Source: Firmicutes bacterium UBA1191
GTDB taxonomy: Bacteria; Bacillota; Clostridia; Peptostreptococcales; Anaerovoracaceae
DNA length: 64,000 nucleotides
Direction: 5' to 3'
Assembly: GCA_002310095.1 (NCBI GenBank)
Contig: DBYH01000018.1
Location: forward strand, 427 to 64,426
In this document: positions 63,608 through 64,000 of the stretch, one piece after another
How positions within the stretch are numbered: the stretch's first letter is position 1
Layout of the letters: the number at the start of each line of letters is the position of its first letter
Program-made: the position numbers and the translations under genes
The notes under the pieces: generated by a model
What the model was told of the DNA's origin: nothing
The model's input: only the letters and a program-made list of their open reading frames with translations
The model's database searches: none

Positions 63608-64000
63608 ATGACTAATCCAAATGACAGACCGTATGTGATCTGCCACATGCAGACATCCATCGACGGCAGGATAAGCGGAAAGTTTTTCTTTACGCCTGCC
63701 GCGGAGGCCGTCTACGAAAGCGACAACGAAATACGCAAAGGCTACCGCGCCGACGCTGTAATGAACGGCGCGGTAACTTGCGGCGAAATATATTCGGATG
63801 GGTTCCTCACGGCGCGTCCGGCGGATTGTGACGCCGCGGATGGAGTCGCCGCTGGTGTTGCGGCCCGCGGGGCCTCCGACACCCTGCGTGAGGACTTCGC
63901 CGCCGAGCCTTATCTGAACAACTACATCGTCTGCGTGGATACCAAAGGCACCCTCAAGTGGAGCGGCAATTCCGTCACTCACAGAGGCATGCCGCCGGCT
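63608..64000 (+). CDS. RibD C-terminal/dihydrofolate-reductase-like reductase (5' part)
   Basis: The frame is open from ATG 63608 to the window edge (131 codons) and is cut there. The start MTNPNDRPYVICHMQTSIDGRISG has the classic RibD_C opening (PYV-x-S/T-x-DG-K/R-I), and NEIRKGYRADAVMNGAVTCGE follows as in the diaminohydroxyphosphoribosyl-pyrimidine reductase-like family. The rest of the gene would decide between riboflavin synthesis and a stand-alone reductase. AAGG lies nine bases before the ATG. A motif copy GCAAAGGCA (63561) lies in the gap before it. Confidence 0.8.
   Translation, partial: MTNPNDRPYVICHMQTSIDGRISGKFFFTPAAEAVYESDNEIRKGYRADAVMNGAVTCGEIYSDGFLTARPADCDAADGVAAGVAARGASDTLREDFAAEPYLNNYIVCVDTKGTLKWSGNSVTHRGMPPA

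Overview
The window comes from a GC-rich, gene-dense genome that looks like a Clostridia-class member of the Bacillota. The pointers are CodY, HslUV, a free-standing SecG, RpoN next to the glycolytic genes, the GlgC/GlgD pair, a BioY transporter and strong AGGAGG ribosome sites. I cannot name the genus. Only about 4% of the window is intergenic, no gap between genes exceeds about 200 bases, and I see no insertion sequence, prophage, CRISPR array or rRNA. The right-hand edge cuts a RibD-like gene.

Layout. 1-11.7 kb (minus strand): tRNA-Thr, then reading leftwards from 11.7 kb an MBL hydrolase and HAD phosphatase, and a housekeeping/competence operon yraN-comM-dprA-topA-hslV-hslU-codY-hflX-yigZ. 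11.8-16.1 kb (plus): trkA followed by two different trkH genes. 16.2-26.0 kb (minus): hom - SEC-C protein - rpoN - gap - pgk - tpiA - eno - secG - hppA, the last a membrane pyrophosphatase of the K+-dependent type. 26.0-34.1 kb (minus): two tandem secreted subtilases of about 1,325 residues. 34.1-39.9 kb: yihY, rdgB, a 2-hydroxyacid dehydrogenase, a PAP2/thioesterase/FTR-like group, bioY with a candidate BirA operator, and DMT transporters. 40.0-56.2 kb: a glycogen island with glgP-glgA-gap2 on the minus strand and, divergently, glgB-glgC-glgD-GH13 amylase-ATP-grasp-pgm on the plus strand, closed by a convergent malQ. 56.2-64.0 kb: a Thr-rich SH3 lipoprotein, a membrane-bound clostripain-like protease, an aldehyde dehydrogenase, an HD hydrolase, a DUF2804 protein and the start of a RibD-type reductase.

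Functional reading. The carbon genes form a near-complete set: ADP-glucose synthesis (GlgC/D), elongation (GlgA), branching (GlgB), breakdown (GlgP, GH13, MalQ), hexose-phosphate interconversion (Pgm) and lower glycolysis (Gap, Pgk, Tpi, Eno), with two different GAPDHs in the two clusters. Potassium uptake (TrkA/H/H) sits beside a pyrophosphatase that by its motif needs K+.

The most unusual signal is not a gene. The 9-mer GCAAARGCA (R = A or G) occurs at least 47 times on both strands by reading, where about one copy is expected by chance. It is roughly sevenfold enriched between genes and several times forms inverted pairs there. Its density and pairing resemble the DNA uptake sequences of Haemophilus and Neisseria, and dprA and comM are in the same window. 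That parallel is an inference, not a demonstration.
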